From contig NC_088173.1 of the NCBI RefSeq assembly GCF_028769735.1, forward strand, positions 6,345,038-6,409,037: a DNA stretch of 64,000 nt, in the 5' to 3' direction. Below are positions 49,336 through 62,521 of the stretch, one piece after another. This DNA comes from Zonotrichia leucophrys gambelii. Taxonomy: Eukaryota > Chordata > Aves > Passeriformes > Passerellidae. The first letter of the stretch is position 1. Every line of letters begins with the position of its first letter. The position numbers and the translations under genes were made by a program. Under the pieces are notes generated by a model that saw nothing but the letters and a program-made list of their open reading frames with translations, was not told where the DNA came from and ran no database searches.

Positions 49336-50560
49336 ACGAGGAACATCAACATATCTTCTTTTTATACAGCTAAATCTTGAAATATCATTACAGAAATATT
49401 TGAGAAATCTAGTGTCCTTAAAATCTGAAATATATAGAGCATGAGGAGGCCAGGAAACAAGATATCTTTAGTAGAAAGGAGTAGCAAGCATTAAAGAGAA
49501 AATAAAAGCTACAGCTTACAGGGGAAAATTGTTAAAAATACAAGTAAAGAGCAGCTTTTAGCAGAAATCATATAGCTATCAACATTACCATGTCAAGAAA
49601 TACTTGGCATACAAAAACCTCTTCAACCTCTTTATGCAACCATTTTTAAAGGGATCAGCTGAGAAAAACTGTCCCAGGACTGGGGTTCACTACAGAATTT
49701 CACATAGCGTTGCTCCTAAGTGCAGTTCCTGAGCAGTTGTCTTGGAAGAAGCAGAATCTATATTTCAAATTGTGTTTATATAACAAAGAAGATTGCATTA
49801 CCTCCTGCAAAGGTCATCTGGGGCTGATTCTCATCTCAGACCAGTGGAAGTCAAAATTTTTCTTATCTGGAATTTATGGCAACGCTGCTGTGAGGGGAAA
49901 TCATGCCTCTTGTTTACATAATTGAATTGTTGGTTTGAGTTTTTTTTTTTCCTTTATGCCTAAATATGATAGTTTTTCTTCATTTGCATTAGCTATGGTG
50001 AAGTATATTCAAGTTGAAGTATGTGGGCCTCTTGTACAAGTCAGCATGTACTCATTATTTTGAATATCTCACCAAGCATGTAATGTGTGTTTACTTGAAG
50101 TACACAGTGATTTTTCCACTGCTCTTTTTTATTGGAATATCATCATAATTTTAATTTTTTTGGTGTGTGAATTTCTATCTCTATGTCAGGCCAATATTGA
50201 ACTGCTTCCTTTTCCCAAAAGTTTTAAGGAAAAATAAATTTTAAATATCTGTAACTATAGAACTTTAAACTGTTAAGCAAATAACATAAACTTACTGCTG
50301 ATGCATATTTGTTGTCAGTGGGGATCTTTATTTTTTAATGGTTTAATCCTGCAGTAATTAAAACATTAACTGTTTTCCCAATAGCCATTATAAGAACTGC
50401 TTTTGCTATATAAATCTGTTGTGGTTCAGCCTGAAATGACAGCTTGGTACTGAAACTGTTCTATCCCTCTTGAATGCCCCTTTTCTATTTCAGTTTATGC
50501 CATTGCTGCTGCTTCTTGATCTTATTCTTCTTTCATCTGTCACATCTCAAAAACAGCCCA

Positions 50561-50606
50561 CAAAAATCATGGAAAATGAGAGCTGGCAGAGACCTCGACA
50601 GGTCTC
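50561..50606 (-). mobile_element. Possible short CR1 3' remnant, minus strand
   Basis: AAAATCATGGAAAATGAGAG followed by GGCAGAGACCTCGACAGGTC resembles the reversed last 45 bases of CR1 (ATCATGGAA, then GGAAGAGACCT...AGGTC). It is too short and diverged to be sure. Confidence 0.35.
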
Positions 50607-51741
50607 TTATGTACCCTCCTTTTCTCTTCTCATGGTGTGGACTCTACAGAAAGGACACAAATTCACATATGGAGAATTTTAATTAATGTCTATTTGACTT
50701 GGATATTGAGTAATGAAGAAAGTTCTGTGTTCTTCCTTTTTGCTCTGTGAATTTCCCTGTGAATACATGCTGTAAGAGAAAACTACTTTTTCTTACAAGG
50801 AAGAAAAACACACAGCCAAATAAAGCCAGCTGTGCAGTGTTCATCATGAGGCAGATAAAAAATATGTCAGGCTGATCAAATTTCTAATAATCAATTAACA
50901 CTTGTTAAGAAATATTATGTACTCCATGATAGATTTGCCAAAGTGGTTTTCATTATATATCAATTATCTGTAGACATGAAAATTCCCTCTGGAATCTATT
51001 AGTACCTGATTTCAAGACCATCCACAGCTTATTCTTGTCCATTGTTCATCACTCATTCTTCCCTATGAAGACTTATGCCATTTTCTGCAATTTTTTTAAG
51101 TGCAAAGGAGAATGGTCCCTTTAAAATCATCAAATGAGATATTTCAAATTATCATAATTTTATAATGAAGTATTGAGATACAATAATACATTCAGGCAAA
51201 ACGTTATGTGATGCTTATAGTCTGTGAATGCACACAGGAATGTTTGGGTCTCTCCTCCTTTCCATCCTCCTTATCCATCTGCACTCATCTGATATCTCCT
51301 AGAGATATCTGATCTGATATTTAGGGTCACGACTAGACTCCTGGATAAGGAAATGTGAGGCAAGACAAGGAGACAAAGACTGAAACTCCTTATTCCTCAT
51401 AACATGAAGGACAGGGAGTGGAAAGAAGTGCAAATAAAGTCTAGTGGAGCACAAAATAAGCATGAATACTGACATAGATACATTCATCAGTATCAATAAT
51501 TTTGGTAGCAGCTGACATCAGTCACATCATAGTCATTTATTGAGATGTATGGTCCTATTGTGGCATGGATATATGATGCCTCACTATTTCAAAGCAATAT
51601 GCAGCGAGCAAGTAAAGTAGAAAATCTGTTTAAGAACTCATATGTCCTGGATTCTAAGATTAAAATTCAGGTTTGACAACAATACAACAGATATGAGGAA
51701 GGATATTTGTACTTTGGAAATCCTGTAGGCCTGGCATGCAT

Positions 51742-51769
51742 TATAAAGCCAAAATACTTTGGCTTTATA
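51742..51769. repeat. Perfect inverted repeat, 12-bp arms, 4-base loop
   Basis: TATAAAGCCAAA, loop ATAC, then TTTGGCTTTATA. ATACTTTG or a close variant recurs just downstream (51771-51778, then 51782-51789), so the patch also has a short tandem character. Confidence 0.9.
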
Positions 51770-53634
51770 GATACTTTGTAAATACTTTACTTTCTATTTC
51801 TATGAATGGGGCTGTGATTTACAAAATAGTTTATTCCTTGGTGGATTCTTGGTAAACAATTAATTTAATAAAATGTTTCATAATAACCATAGTCGAAAGA
51901 AATTTTTTTTCCATGGACTAAGCTCTGGAAACAGGAAATCCTGTTTCCTTTTGAGTAGTATTCTATTGGGTAGTAACCTATTTTCATTGGAGCTTCTCAT
52001 CAAATTATGATACATCTGGTGCAAATGTGACAGAACATAACTAACTATGTGAATGCCAAGAAAAAAAAAATCTGCATGATTAGTGCAAAAGAGTGGAAAA
52101 TTATATCAGACTTTCAATGAGCCTTGACCTAGCTGCAAGATAATCAAGTACTGGAGATGGTCATGACATCTATCAGTTATGGCTCTCTTGCTATGAAAGA
52201 ATATTTTCAAATCAGTCAAATACAATTATGTTTTATGGGTATATAAGTGCAGTAAAATGTCATTCCAAGCTTGTATTTTTCTCATTAACACTTTTATTCT
52301 GACTAATATCAGATGTGACTGCTGTTATTTGACCATTTCTGGTCAATGACTTAAGCAACTTTTGAAATTTACATCTGATTATAACCACAGTATTTCCTCA
52401 TCTTTTATGCTCTTACTGTGATTAATTTGCCAAGGCTTTTCAAATATGAAGTAACCTTCATTTGCTAGAGTAGGTTTGCATTTAATTTATTTGAAGATTT
52501 AGATATAGTAGTATGTGTTTAAATAAAATATTAGAGTGTTAATTTATACTTGAGGAAGCCTGCACTTGTGTTCATTGGACACTAATGTAATAGCACTGAG
52601 CTAAACCTGAAAAATGTTTCCTTTTGGGATATTTGCCATAGTCTTTTTTGTGTTAAAGAGCCATTACTGAGTGTAATCACCTAAAAAACCAAGGTACTAA
52701 AGTCTGCTAAAAAGCTATAAGAGTAATATCCCTGTTGTTTGCAATGAAATCAGAAACTCTTCAGGATCAATAACCCTAAAAGAAGGGTGTTTGACTTGGA
52801 AATGGCCACAGTGGCTAGGTTAGTGGGCAGAAGGAAAGCTGCAGAAAGATGATGACTTCAGGCCAGGAGACATAGGATCAAGCAATGCAGCAGGCCTAAG
52901 GTGGACACTTGTCTGGAGAGAAAGCCGTCAACAAAAGCAAGGTATTTGAGGAAAATTTAGAGGTGGGGTTCTGGTGAGCAAAACCAGACTATTCCTAGGA
53001 TGTACTGGCTCTTACAACACTTTGCGCCCTCACTTGCAAAGGCTTTTATTGAGGCAAGATGTGCTTGTACTGCATTTTAGATATCCATGTGGACTTTCTG
53101 TAAGCATTCTCTGCCACAATAATTCCACATAGTTACCTAACACCTCTCAACCTGCTGTGATGAATGCTACTGAATAATATATATGGTTTTTTGTAAGTTT
53201 TTAGCTTAGGGTGATATATCATAAGCCATTACATTATTGCATAATTGTGATATGTGTCAAATAGAAAGAAAACTGTTCTGCACAGGTATTGATAGTGGTG
53301 AGAAGATTCTTTCAGGATCTCTATGAGAAAGGTTTGGCAACATCTTAATAAAAGAGAATAAAAAGAGGAATACTGATAGAGAGTAAGTCTTCTATCCTTT
53401 CAGATGCTAGAAACCTTGTTTTCATGCAGCACCAAACAGATCCTGGATAGATTTTCCCATGCCATTCTGCACAGGTGCCAGCCATAGAAGGGGTCCTCCC
53501 ACCTCCCATGCTGTGGTGCCTTTTATCTTGTGTAAAAATCCAACCCATGTATTGTCTCCTGATGGGCTGGATGCTCTCTGAGAGAACACCAGTGGTGCTA
53601 GGGACTGGCATGGGACATGGCAGCAGGTTCCTTT

Positions 53635-53668
53635 TCCATAGATAAGGAGTCCTTAGCTATGGACTCCT
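53635..53668. repeat. Two overlapping inverted repeats (alternative stems)
   Basis: AGGAGTCC at 53645-53652 pairs with GGACTCCT at 53661-53668. TCCATAG at 53635-53641 pairs with CTATGGA at 53657-53663. The two stems share bases, so only one can form at a time. Confidence 0.75.
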
Positions 53669-54243
53669 CACACCCTCACTACAAGGGTGGCTTGCTCAAG
53701 ATTACTAACTCCTCAAACACGGTGCCTTCCACAGATTTCCCAGGGGAATAATCAATTGCACAAGGCCAAGCACCAGGAGATCAATCCTTTGCAATGGACT
53801 TTTTAATGCATTTAAACATTTTAATTATTTCCTGTGATGTTGCTTTTTGCAAAACTCAACAAACAAGGTATTCCAAATAATGGAATTATAGGGTTTGTTT
53901 ATATTGAAGTGACTTTTACTTTTTAGTGTAATCCAAGCTGCTTCACTAAAATTTGCTGTGAAATATTTAATGCTTCTGTGATGATGGCATTGCATTTGGT
54001 AGGAAATTTTAAGTACCATGCAAATTAAATGAAGCTTTCTATCTTCAGCTAATGATGCAACATAAAAGCAAAGTACTTCCTGATCCATTTATATTTAAAG
54101 ACATCAGTAAGATGTGTCACAGTGTTCAGATATTTCAATAACAGTTAGTTTCACATAAATGCCTCGAATGCAACATGTTAAGCATAAAAATGCTAGGCAT
54201 GTTTGAAAATAAGGGAAACTCAGAGTCTTGGTGAATCAAAGTT

Positions 54244-54258
54244 AAAAAAAAAAAAAAA
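54244..54258. repeat. A15 homopolymer
   Basis: A run of 15 A with no recognised element upstream. Confidence 0.9.
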
Positions 54259-55238
54259 CCTGTATAAAATATTTTGCTTCCAAACATCCTGTTTCTCAAG
54301 TACCCGATGACTTTGGTGAATAACTGGATAGCCTTCTCTACTGTTGGTTGTTGACCTTTGAGTACGTCCTCCCATTTCTAGGACCACATATATTTTAAAA
54401 ATAATTGTCTCTGCATCTTGAATGTGTGCAAGTTGGGGGTAGGCAAAGCTCACAAGGCCCAGGTTTATCAATGTCTCTGTTTTTTTTATAGTGGTTACAA
54501 ACAAAATCTTTCAATCAGTGATAATTCCTGTGTTTGTGGATGTAAGGGTTAATTGATCTCTGCAAATGAGTCTGCTTGGGTAAGCTATGGAGTAGTTCAC
54601 CTCCAGTCAGTACAGAACGCAAGCAGCTGTTATATTCTCATCTTGCACTAAATGGCTCATCCACGTTGGGTTCACATTTCTCTCTCTTGGCTTCCCAAAG
54701 GAAAATAAAAGCCATGCACCTCTGAGAAGAAGGTTGGGTATGACATTGTCCTTGTTCCTGTGTTCTGTTCTTGCTCATGCCTCTTGGGATGAGAAATACT
54801 GAAAATGTTCACATGTAGACAGCAATGGAAATGTCTAAAAAGCACAATGTGGTCATTGAAACAGCTAAACACGACTTTAATGAAATTGCACTTGCACTTG
54901 CTTGTGCAGCAGTGGTGCAGGAATGGTGCAGATTTTTTCATGGGATCAAGTATTTGTGGTTTTGTACTGATGAAGTCCTCTTGGTCTTCAAAGACCATCT
55001 CTTTATCTTTGAAATTTTATGTCTGACATCAGAGGAATCAATCAGACTGGGGTCGGATGGTTTCTTGGCTTTGGCTTCTTATTCCACTGTTATAGTATTG
55101 TATTCAGGTAGTTTGGATGCTGCTTCTTCTGAGAGTGTGGGACCAGAAAAAGCACTTGCTCAGGCAAGATTTGCTACTGCCTTGTTTAAAGTAAACTGCC
55201 TGGACAAAATTCTGTGCCGTGTGTCTAGGATGACTGTG

Positions 55239-55306
55239 CTTAAGCAGGAAGATTGGACCACATGACCTGCTGTGGTCCCTTCCACATGATTCTCAGATTC
55301 TGTGAT
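55239..55306 (+). mobile_element. CR1 LINE 3' tip, very short, plus strand
   Basis: GGAAGATTGGACCACATGAC, then GTGGTCCCTTCCACATGATT and a tail ending CAGATTCTGTGA. This is the last 65-70 bases of a CR1, the product of a very early stop in reverse transcription or of later loss. It supplies the final codons of the open frame at 54825-55265. Confidence 0.8.
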
Positions 55307-58300
55307 GAAAGGGTTTCCTTAGTGTGTTTCACTTGATGTTCTCATAATTGAAATCTAATTTGTAACCTTTTCCTGAACATCTCAACAGAATGTCAGAAAA
55401 GTAGCTAATAATATTGATAGTGTAGATACCTTGGAATTTACACAAGCTGAAAGAAAAAGATCTTCATCTTGCCTTTGCAGGAAGGCAGAAAAATTAAAAG
55501 CATACTCCTATCCATCCATGGTTCTGTTGGAATCCTCATGAGACCAAAACCTCTGGAAAGATAAGAGAAAGCTCTAGTATAGCTTAACAGGATAAAAATA
55601 TTCCTCAAGACCCCAACACATGATGAAATTAGGAAGGGTGCTGGTATCCTGTATACGGTAGTTCTTCGTTATATACCACTGCTCTTTTTGTTCCTTTTTT
55701 CCAAGAATATGTTAAGAGATAAATTAAGATGGTTGAGATTTGATGTGACCAAGACCTTAACAGCATGTGATTTTTGTTCTTTTTATTTCAACTAACATTA
55801 TGCCAGAGAACTAAAGAGTGGTCTCGCTTTTATATGACACAGGATCAATCCACCATACATGTCCTGGGGAGCTGTAGTGATGAAATATCATGGGAGCTTT
55901 GCAAGTAAGGAGGTATTGATGCCTAAGTTGCAGAAGTGGAAAATGTTTTCAAATATTGGATGGGAAAGACAGGTATATAAGGGCATCCTTGTCTCTTTCA
56001 TCTCAGATGGGTAGGAGAGAAAGGAAGAGGGAAGAGACAGTGGCATTGTTAATTTACCAGCAAAATTATGGTTTTCATAATTTAGCTATTTTTTCATATA
56101 GCAGCTTGATCTTTGTTGGGTGACACCTTTAACAAGATAAATAAATGCAATATCAATGAAAAGGTTTTCAGAGGCATAGGATCTCAAGAGATCTGAGATC
56201 AGTTCTCTGTTTCATGAAGTGCTTTATTTGACAAGAAAACATCAGGGGAAGACTTTAAGAGGAATAGCAATACATCATCTTTTACATCATTTGGAGAATG
56301 ATGTCAGAAGCATACATGGTAATGGAGGGAGAGAGTGAGTCATCTACAAGGATTTGACAAAACCTACAAATGGCTTTGGATTTTTTTGGATTTATTGTTT
56401 TCCTCTCCTAATCCCACTCTTCATCAATGCATGACTTTTTCATAGGATAACAAGGAAAAGAGATATGGGAAGGAGACAAAACATGAGGAGTATAAGGCTG
56501 ACTCATTACTTTTTAATTTATAGTTTGACCTTCTTGGCAACGGGTATTTTTTTTATTACAAAACAGGCAATTACTGCTAAAGCTTAGCTGGGCTTTGTGT
56601 CTGTTTATCTCAGATCCTTTGAGAAACATATTTAACACAGAAGAACATACAGTCTTTGATTGCTTTTCTGGATGTTGCCCAGTGAATGTATTTTTCAGTA
56701 GAACAGTTCTGACCACTGCTGCTTCACAAAGTGCTCTCTTATTTCTATAGAGATTTTCCTTTTCAGGGACCAAAGGAAACCTCATATATCCAGAAGACAG
56801 CAAAATAGATGGTATTTGATTCAGTTGAAATAAATGTATTTTTTTGTCCTATGCACAGTTAGGACCAGAAAGCCTATTATTTTACTGCATTGTTTAGTCA
56901 AACATTTTGTTTGACCTTTCTTCATTTTTATTCTTTCTCCTACTGTTTGTTTTATTTTTAGCTTCAGAAATTCCCCAAAGGACTCTGTTCTCTGTTAGCT
57001 ATAACATTATGTCATCGGTGAGACTGAAAAGATTATTTCTTATACAACATGATATATTGTTGGCTTTCAAATACATTTCTCACCACCACTTTTCAATGAA
57101 CCCTTCATAAATCCAGCTGAGGGCAGGCAAGATCCATGCAGCTCTGAGAGAAGGGATAAACATAATTTACTGAAGATTCATGAGCTGTTTTCTCACACTC
57201 TCCCAGCTATTATACACAAGTATAGTATACCTGATAGAATTACACTGAAAGTGAAATTATGTTTCTGTGGCAAATGAGTTTAAGAAAGATCACCACTAGT
57301 CTCAAAAGGAATGGAATCTCTTTCTCTTAATTTACCATAAAATATAAATTCATTTTAGCATATGAGTTTAAAATTAACTGTAATGACAATTTAATTTCTT
57401 CAAAGACAACATTGCACTTCTGCCTTGCACAATTTGTATGAGTTTACATACATTGTAAAACATTCTCTGCACAGTAAAAACATAGAGTGAATGCAAAGCA
57501 GATAAAATTTGAATAAAGCTGGAACAACACATATTGTTCCACTGATTTTAGTAATTTAAATCTGCAAGTTTTTGCATTTGTATATCCAAGAGTTGCTTTG
57601 TTTTTTTCCCCTTTCTCCATTGAATGCCTTGGCTTTTAGGCCACAGCAGACAGCTCTGCAGGGACAGCAGCAGCAGTACTCACTTTCTGTAAGCATCCAG
57701 CTCTTGTTGTTCTCCACATCCCTGCAAGGCAAACATGCTCATGTCCGTGCTCTTGTGAGTGGTAACCAGGTGCTTGAGAAAGGAGCATGGTGTGCCCTTC
57801 CTCATTTGCACCTATCCTGCCTGACACTCTGCATCAAGAGATGTATATAACAGACCATCCAGCCAGGAAAGCTGCAGCATCCCTGGAACTCAGGCAGCCT
57901 GGAGTAATTTTCTTTTTTTTTTTTTCTGTGTTATATAGAATAAAGACAGGAGACAATTTGCCAAAGTGTGCTATTCCAATGTTTTGCCATTAAGCCTGCT
58001 GTGTTGCTCTAGTACTGAGGACAAAGAAATTTGCCACACTTGTTTGCTTGAAAATCCATGGTAAACTATATTTAAAATGGAGAAGCAAAAATGTTTTTGT
58101 TGTAGTGTATTTGTTAGTTAAACTACCAAAATCATTAAAAACCTTTCCATATGCAATTCAGAATTGCTGTATCATATATAATCTTAAAATGAATGTTCTA
58201 AAAATCAAGAATGTTAATGCAGTTTATGCCTAGGTCAAGTCTTTGCCTTGTCTATCCCCTGCCTCCCCAGGAAAGCTCAAACATACCATATTTTCTCAAG

Positions 58301-61131
58301 ATGAGAAAGAATTTAACTATCAGAAGCCCATTTTTCCATCTTTATTTGCATTGGTCAAGCTACTCAGAGAGAAAAAAGCACACATATCCCATCACATCTT
58401 CTCACTGAGCCATGAATTCTTCAATGCAAGGGGCTACTCCACTCCTAAGTGATTTTTAACAGTAGAAATACTTTGTGGACAATAAACACCTTGAACATTG
58501 TATTAGAAAATTGATCTCAAAGCTATTTATAAGGTTAAAATGAATAAATCATCCTCTTCTTACTTTTGAGTGTGTCACCAAGTACGTGACTCTGTCCACT
58601 TTTTCTTACCAATTTGTATGGTAAGAAATGTGCATTTCAAATGAATCAGAGTTCAAGAAAGTAGAAATTGAGGAATTATATTAAAACAAATCAGTCTGGA
58701 TGACAAGAGGGTAAATCTTGATGAGAGCGTATTTACGGATTTAAAACTATATTATTTATGTGAAGGTTGGGCCAGGAACAGTGTTCTATGAAATTGTGAT
58801 CTCAGCATAACATAAAGCAAACAAGCCTTTTCAAGTGGATTAAGAGTACTCAAGTGGTCTGAGCAGAGAGCTATAACAAATATTGACTACCAAACCAAAG
58901 AGAGGAATGTAGCGAGCTGTAGTAGACAGGTTCATCCCTGTCTATATTTATTTTATGTATCCCTGGCAATTGAAAATAATGAAAGAAATGTGGCTTTATA
59001 AATAGGGAGACAAGAATATTAACCTTGCTAAATGGCTGCTGAAGAGCTCTGCTGTAACTTTATATCCTGGAGTGGAAAAGATTTCTTTCCTTCTCTTCTG
59101 TCCCCCGAGGAGCCCTCTGCCCTGCTTTCCACTTCCAGTGCTCAGCCCTGTGACTCAGGCTGTGCTGCAAGATAACTCCTTGACCCCACAAGGCTGGATA
59201 ATACTCCTTATATATGCTGCACTGTTTCAGTCCTCCTAACATGAAATGATAGCTCCTAAGGGGATAAAGGGTGTTGTTATCAAGTTAAGTTTCTTTAACA
59301 AGCCAATCGTCCAATCCAATATAAAAATCAATTTTTCAGAGCTTCACAATGAAGAAGCATAATGCATTTTTATTGGATCTAGCCCTGAGCTATCTTGTCA
59401 AAAGTTAGCAAAATATTGTTCAAAACCTTTTATCAAATCAGGGGCTTCTAAGCTTAGCTTGTTTGCCCAAACATAGAGAAACCTCAAGCATCATAAATTT
59501 GTAAAGGAATGAAAAAAGTGAGTTGTGGTAGGTGACAGAAATTGGTTATGCTTTATCTAAGTTGTCAGCTTTCTGGAAAGGATAACTTAATAAGTTTGAG
59601 GTTGGTTATTTTTGTTTTAAAGTTCATTGAAAACTCAGGTTCAGTGGCACAGATGGACACAAACATACTGGAAACTAATAATACAAAAATTACTTTGTGA
59701 TTTTCAAAAATGAGGACAGTTTCCCCAGACAAGAGAGTTCTAGGTCACTAATTACTATAGAATGGCACTATTTCCCTTCTTTCTTTTCAGAATACTGCAC
59801 AAAAGAAACATCTGAATTTTAGTAAATATTTATGCTGAAGGGAAGGGGTAAAATATTTTTTGATAATTTAGCTTGGAGATAGTTTAATCATATTTATTAT
59901 AATACTTATCAGTCATTGTATAATTTTAACATCATCCTAATCAGGAAGGGAAAACAAGCTAAAGCCACACTACTAAACCTCCTTCATTCATTATTATTAT
60001 ACTGTAAATTAGTTATTTGATCATGATCTACATTTTAGACATTCATCTCTCTTTTGTTATTTAGATAAAGATCAAGTAACACTTAATTGCCGTTCAAAGC
60101 ATTGGATTTTTCCCAGTGTATTCTGCCAATTATTCTTATACCAATCCTTTTGCAAGAATATGCATTAAATGACCATCACTTAAATGTAGATTAAGAGCAG
60201 TGCTGGACCTGTAGGACTCTTAAATGTCATGAGTTTCCTGTGTTTGTTCTTTATAACAGTAACAATCTCATCCCCATTTTGATTTTTTCTTTTCATCAGA
60301 TAATTGGTCATTGAAATGGTAACATAATTTAAAATTTGGGAGTTTAATGGAGCAACACAAGATGATTTTCCCTGGAGAACAAAGAGATACACTGGGCTGA
60401 ATTAGATACATAAGAAGAGATTCAACCAGAGAATGGGGCAAAACCCAGGTGCAAATTTATTTCAACCAATTTTGTTTTTCCTCAAGCCAGAGAGGCTTAA
60501 ATCATTACTCTGATCTTCTGTTGAACTCAAAGAGAAGGAGCTGAAATTCCTTAAGCAGTGTCTAATCCTGAGAACAATCAGAAGAAATTACTGGTTTGAA
60601 TGCTACAGACATCCAGAAGAGACACTAAAGTGAAATCACTCACAGACTTTTCTTCCATAGTAGGATTTTTAGAATTAGCTTAGCTTAGTTCACATTAGGC
60701 TTTTACATGCACAGTTTTTGTCTTATTAAGCTGAGGAAAAAAGAATATATAATTTGGTGATATTTTCTGCCAAGTTTGACTTAATAATTCAAAAATTACT
60801 TCTCCCTGAGGTATTTCTATATTGCTTATTCATTAGAACATATTATCCTAAGGTTTTCTTCCATTAATAATTTTCAGCAATTAAGGCATAGCTGTAGCTA
60901 TGAGGCACTCCACTGTCACTGCAACCATTTCAGAAAACCTGACATGCCATCCCACAAACATAACTGGGTAATCAGAGCTGGAGAACCAAATCTGCATCGT
61001 TTTAGTTGCAAATCTATTATGAATTTTACAATGGTGCTGATTTTGGCTGAATAATTTCTTTCAAAGTTTCATATAAATATATCTTGTCTTTATTTCCATT
61101 TTAGAGCAGCAAACACTACATTTTATCTCAG

Positions 61132-61178
61132 TCCTCATTCTTTTTTTCCCAGATTTCCTCATTCTTTTTTTCAGGTTT
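61132..61178. repeat. 24-base tandem doublet
   Basis: TCCTCATTCTTTTTTT recurs exactly, 24 bases apart, with similar following bases. Confidence 0.8.
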
Positions 61179-61854
61179 CAGAAATTGCGCCTTTCTCCCT
61201 TTTTTTTTCTTTAAAAAAACCCCCATTTTTGGGGTAAGGTCGCTCAACCTGTCATTCAAACATGAAATCTGATTACCTTCAGTGAGATTCCATATGTGAG
61301 CTGAAAATCCTGGACAAGTTTTGACCAAATGTTTGAGGTATATTTCCCCATAGAGATGTCTGTTTGTGGAGATACAGAAAACACAAATCTTTAAATGAAG
61401 GCTTTTCAGTCCTTCCTCGTTAGCAAATGTATATCTTTGTTTTCATTGACTACAAATAACTAATTTTTTTAAGTCATTAATTCCACCTAAGTCCTTCAAG
61501 AGAATATTAGGTATTTGAAATTATAACTTTTTAAAAGATGTTTCTGCACTGGCAGAAAGGTCAGTAATCTGGATTCTTCATCTGGACTTCCTGAAAGAGT
61601 TTTAGGCCTCCATATGTTTCTGCTTTTAAAAAACCAAGATTACTTGCTCAGCCTGTGAGGACCATTAGCTTTTCATGGTTATGTATTCTCCCATTTATGT
61701 GCAGGGTTTTTCTCACATTCTGCAGTTTACTGATAAACGAACTTTTGTGCTGTCATAGCAAACTTATTAAAATAACTAGGAGTTCTTGTAAGCAATGCCA
61801 AAGCAAGATGCAAGTCACATACGTGCATGAAAAACATTAAAAAATAACTTCTGC

Positions 61855-61873
61855 TTTTTTTTTTTTTTTTTTT
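61855..61873. repeat. T19 homopolymer
   Basis: A run of 19 T, the longest single-base run seen in the window. Confidence 0.9.
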
Positions 61874-62459
61874 GTGGGAGAGGAGCAGGTTTGTGCAACC
61901 AGATATATTTTAAATTACTAACTGGTTCAAATGAGAAAAGATGGTTTCAGAAAAAGATGACAATATCCTGCCTGGATTTTAGATACTCCTTACCTCAATG
62001 AGCTGACAGTCATAAATGCATATTGATTTGGCTCATACTGGCCCATACCCAAATGCCATTCTTCACCAGAGAAGAGGCATGAAGAAATGTCAGATTTTTT
62101 AGTTTCTCATCTTGAGCATATGTTTGAATGTTTTTGGATTAACACCAGTGCCTGCTTAAGTACCAAAGAGAGAAATTATGGTATGTGCATCAAACATCCT
62201 CAGTGATTTCCCAGTTTCTCCAGAGCAGATAGCCTAGCATTTCTGATATTATTTGCCTTCTCAAAAACAGACTATCCAGGAAAACAGAAGGTTTTCTCAC
62301 ATTCATGATCATCCAGTAGAGGAACATAAAATCCTATTTTTAATTGGACAAACACTTGTCCCCTTAATATCGTTCAGTAGTAAAAGTTGAGTTTGAATTA
62401 CACAAAGCAAGTTTCAATGACCCTAGGCAAGGGTCAAGAGTTTGAAAAATAATGATCAT

Positions 62460-62521
62460 TGGGGACTGGAACTAGATCATCTCTTTGGTCTCTTCCAACC
62501 CAAATCATTCTAAGATTCTGT
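62460..62521 (+). mobile_element. CR1 LINE 3' tip, very short, plus strand
   Basis: GGGGACTGGAACTAGATCAT, then GGTCTCTTCCAACCCAAATC and the tail ATTCTAAGATTCTG. Only about 60 bases remain, but they match the CR1 3' end closely. Confidence 0.9.

Larger units (their letters stand above)
47705..55238. other. AT-rich sequence without a recognised gene
   Basis: Mostly unique sequence carrying three hairpins (49315, 51742, 53645), a faint CR1-like remnant (50561) and a 146-codon open frame at 54825-55265 discussed in the findings. Nothing here is supported as an exon. Confidence 0.5.
55307..62459. other. Long repeat-poor AT-rich tract, no gene recognised
   Basis: About 7 kb with only simple repeats (T13 at 57913, a 24-base doublet at 61132, T19 at 61855). 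The small frames at 56513-56803 and 57572-57850 have no domain. The patch at 57630-57900 is somewhat richer in G and C. Confidence 0.5.
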
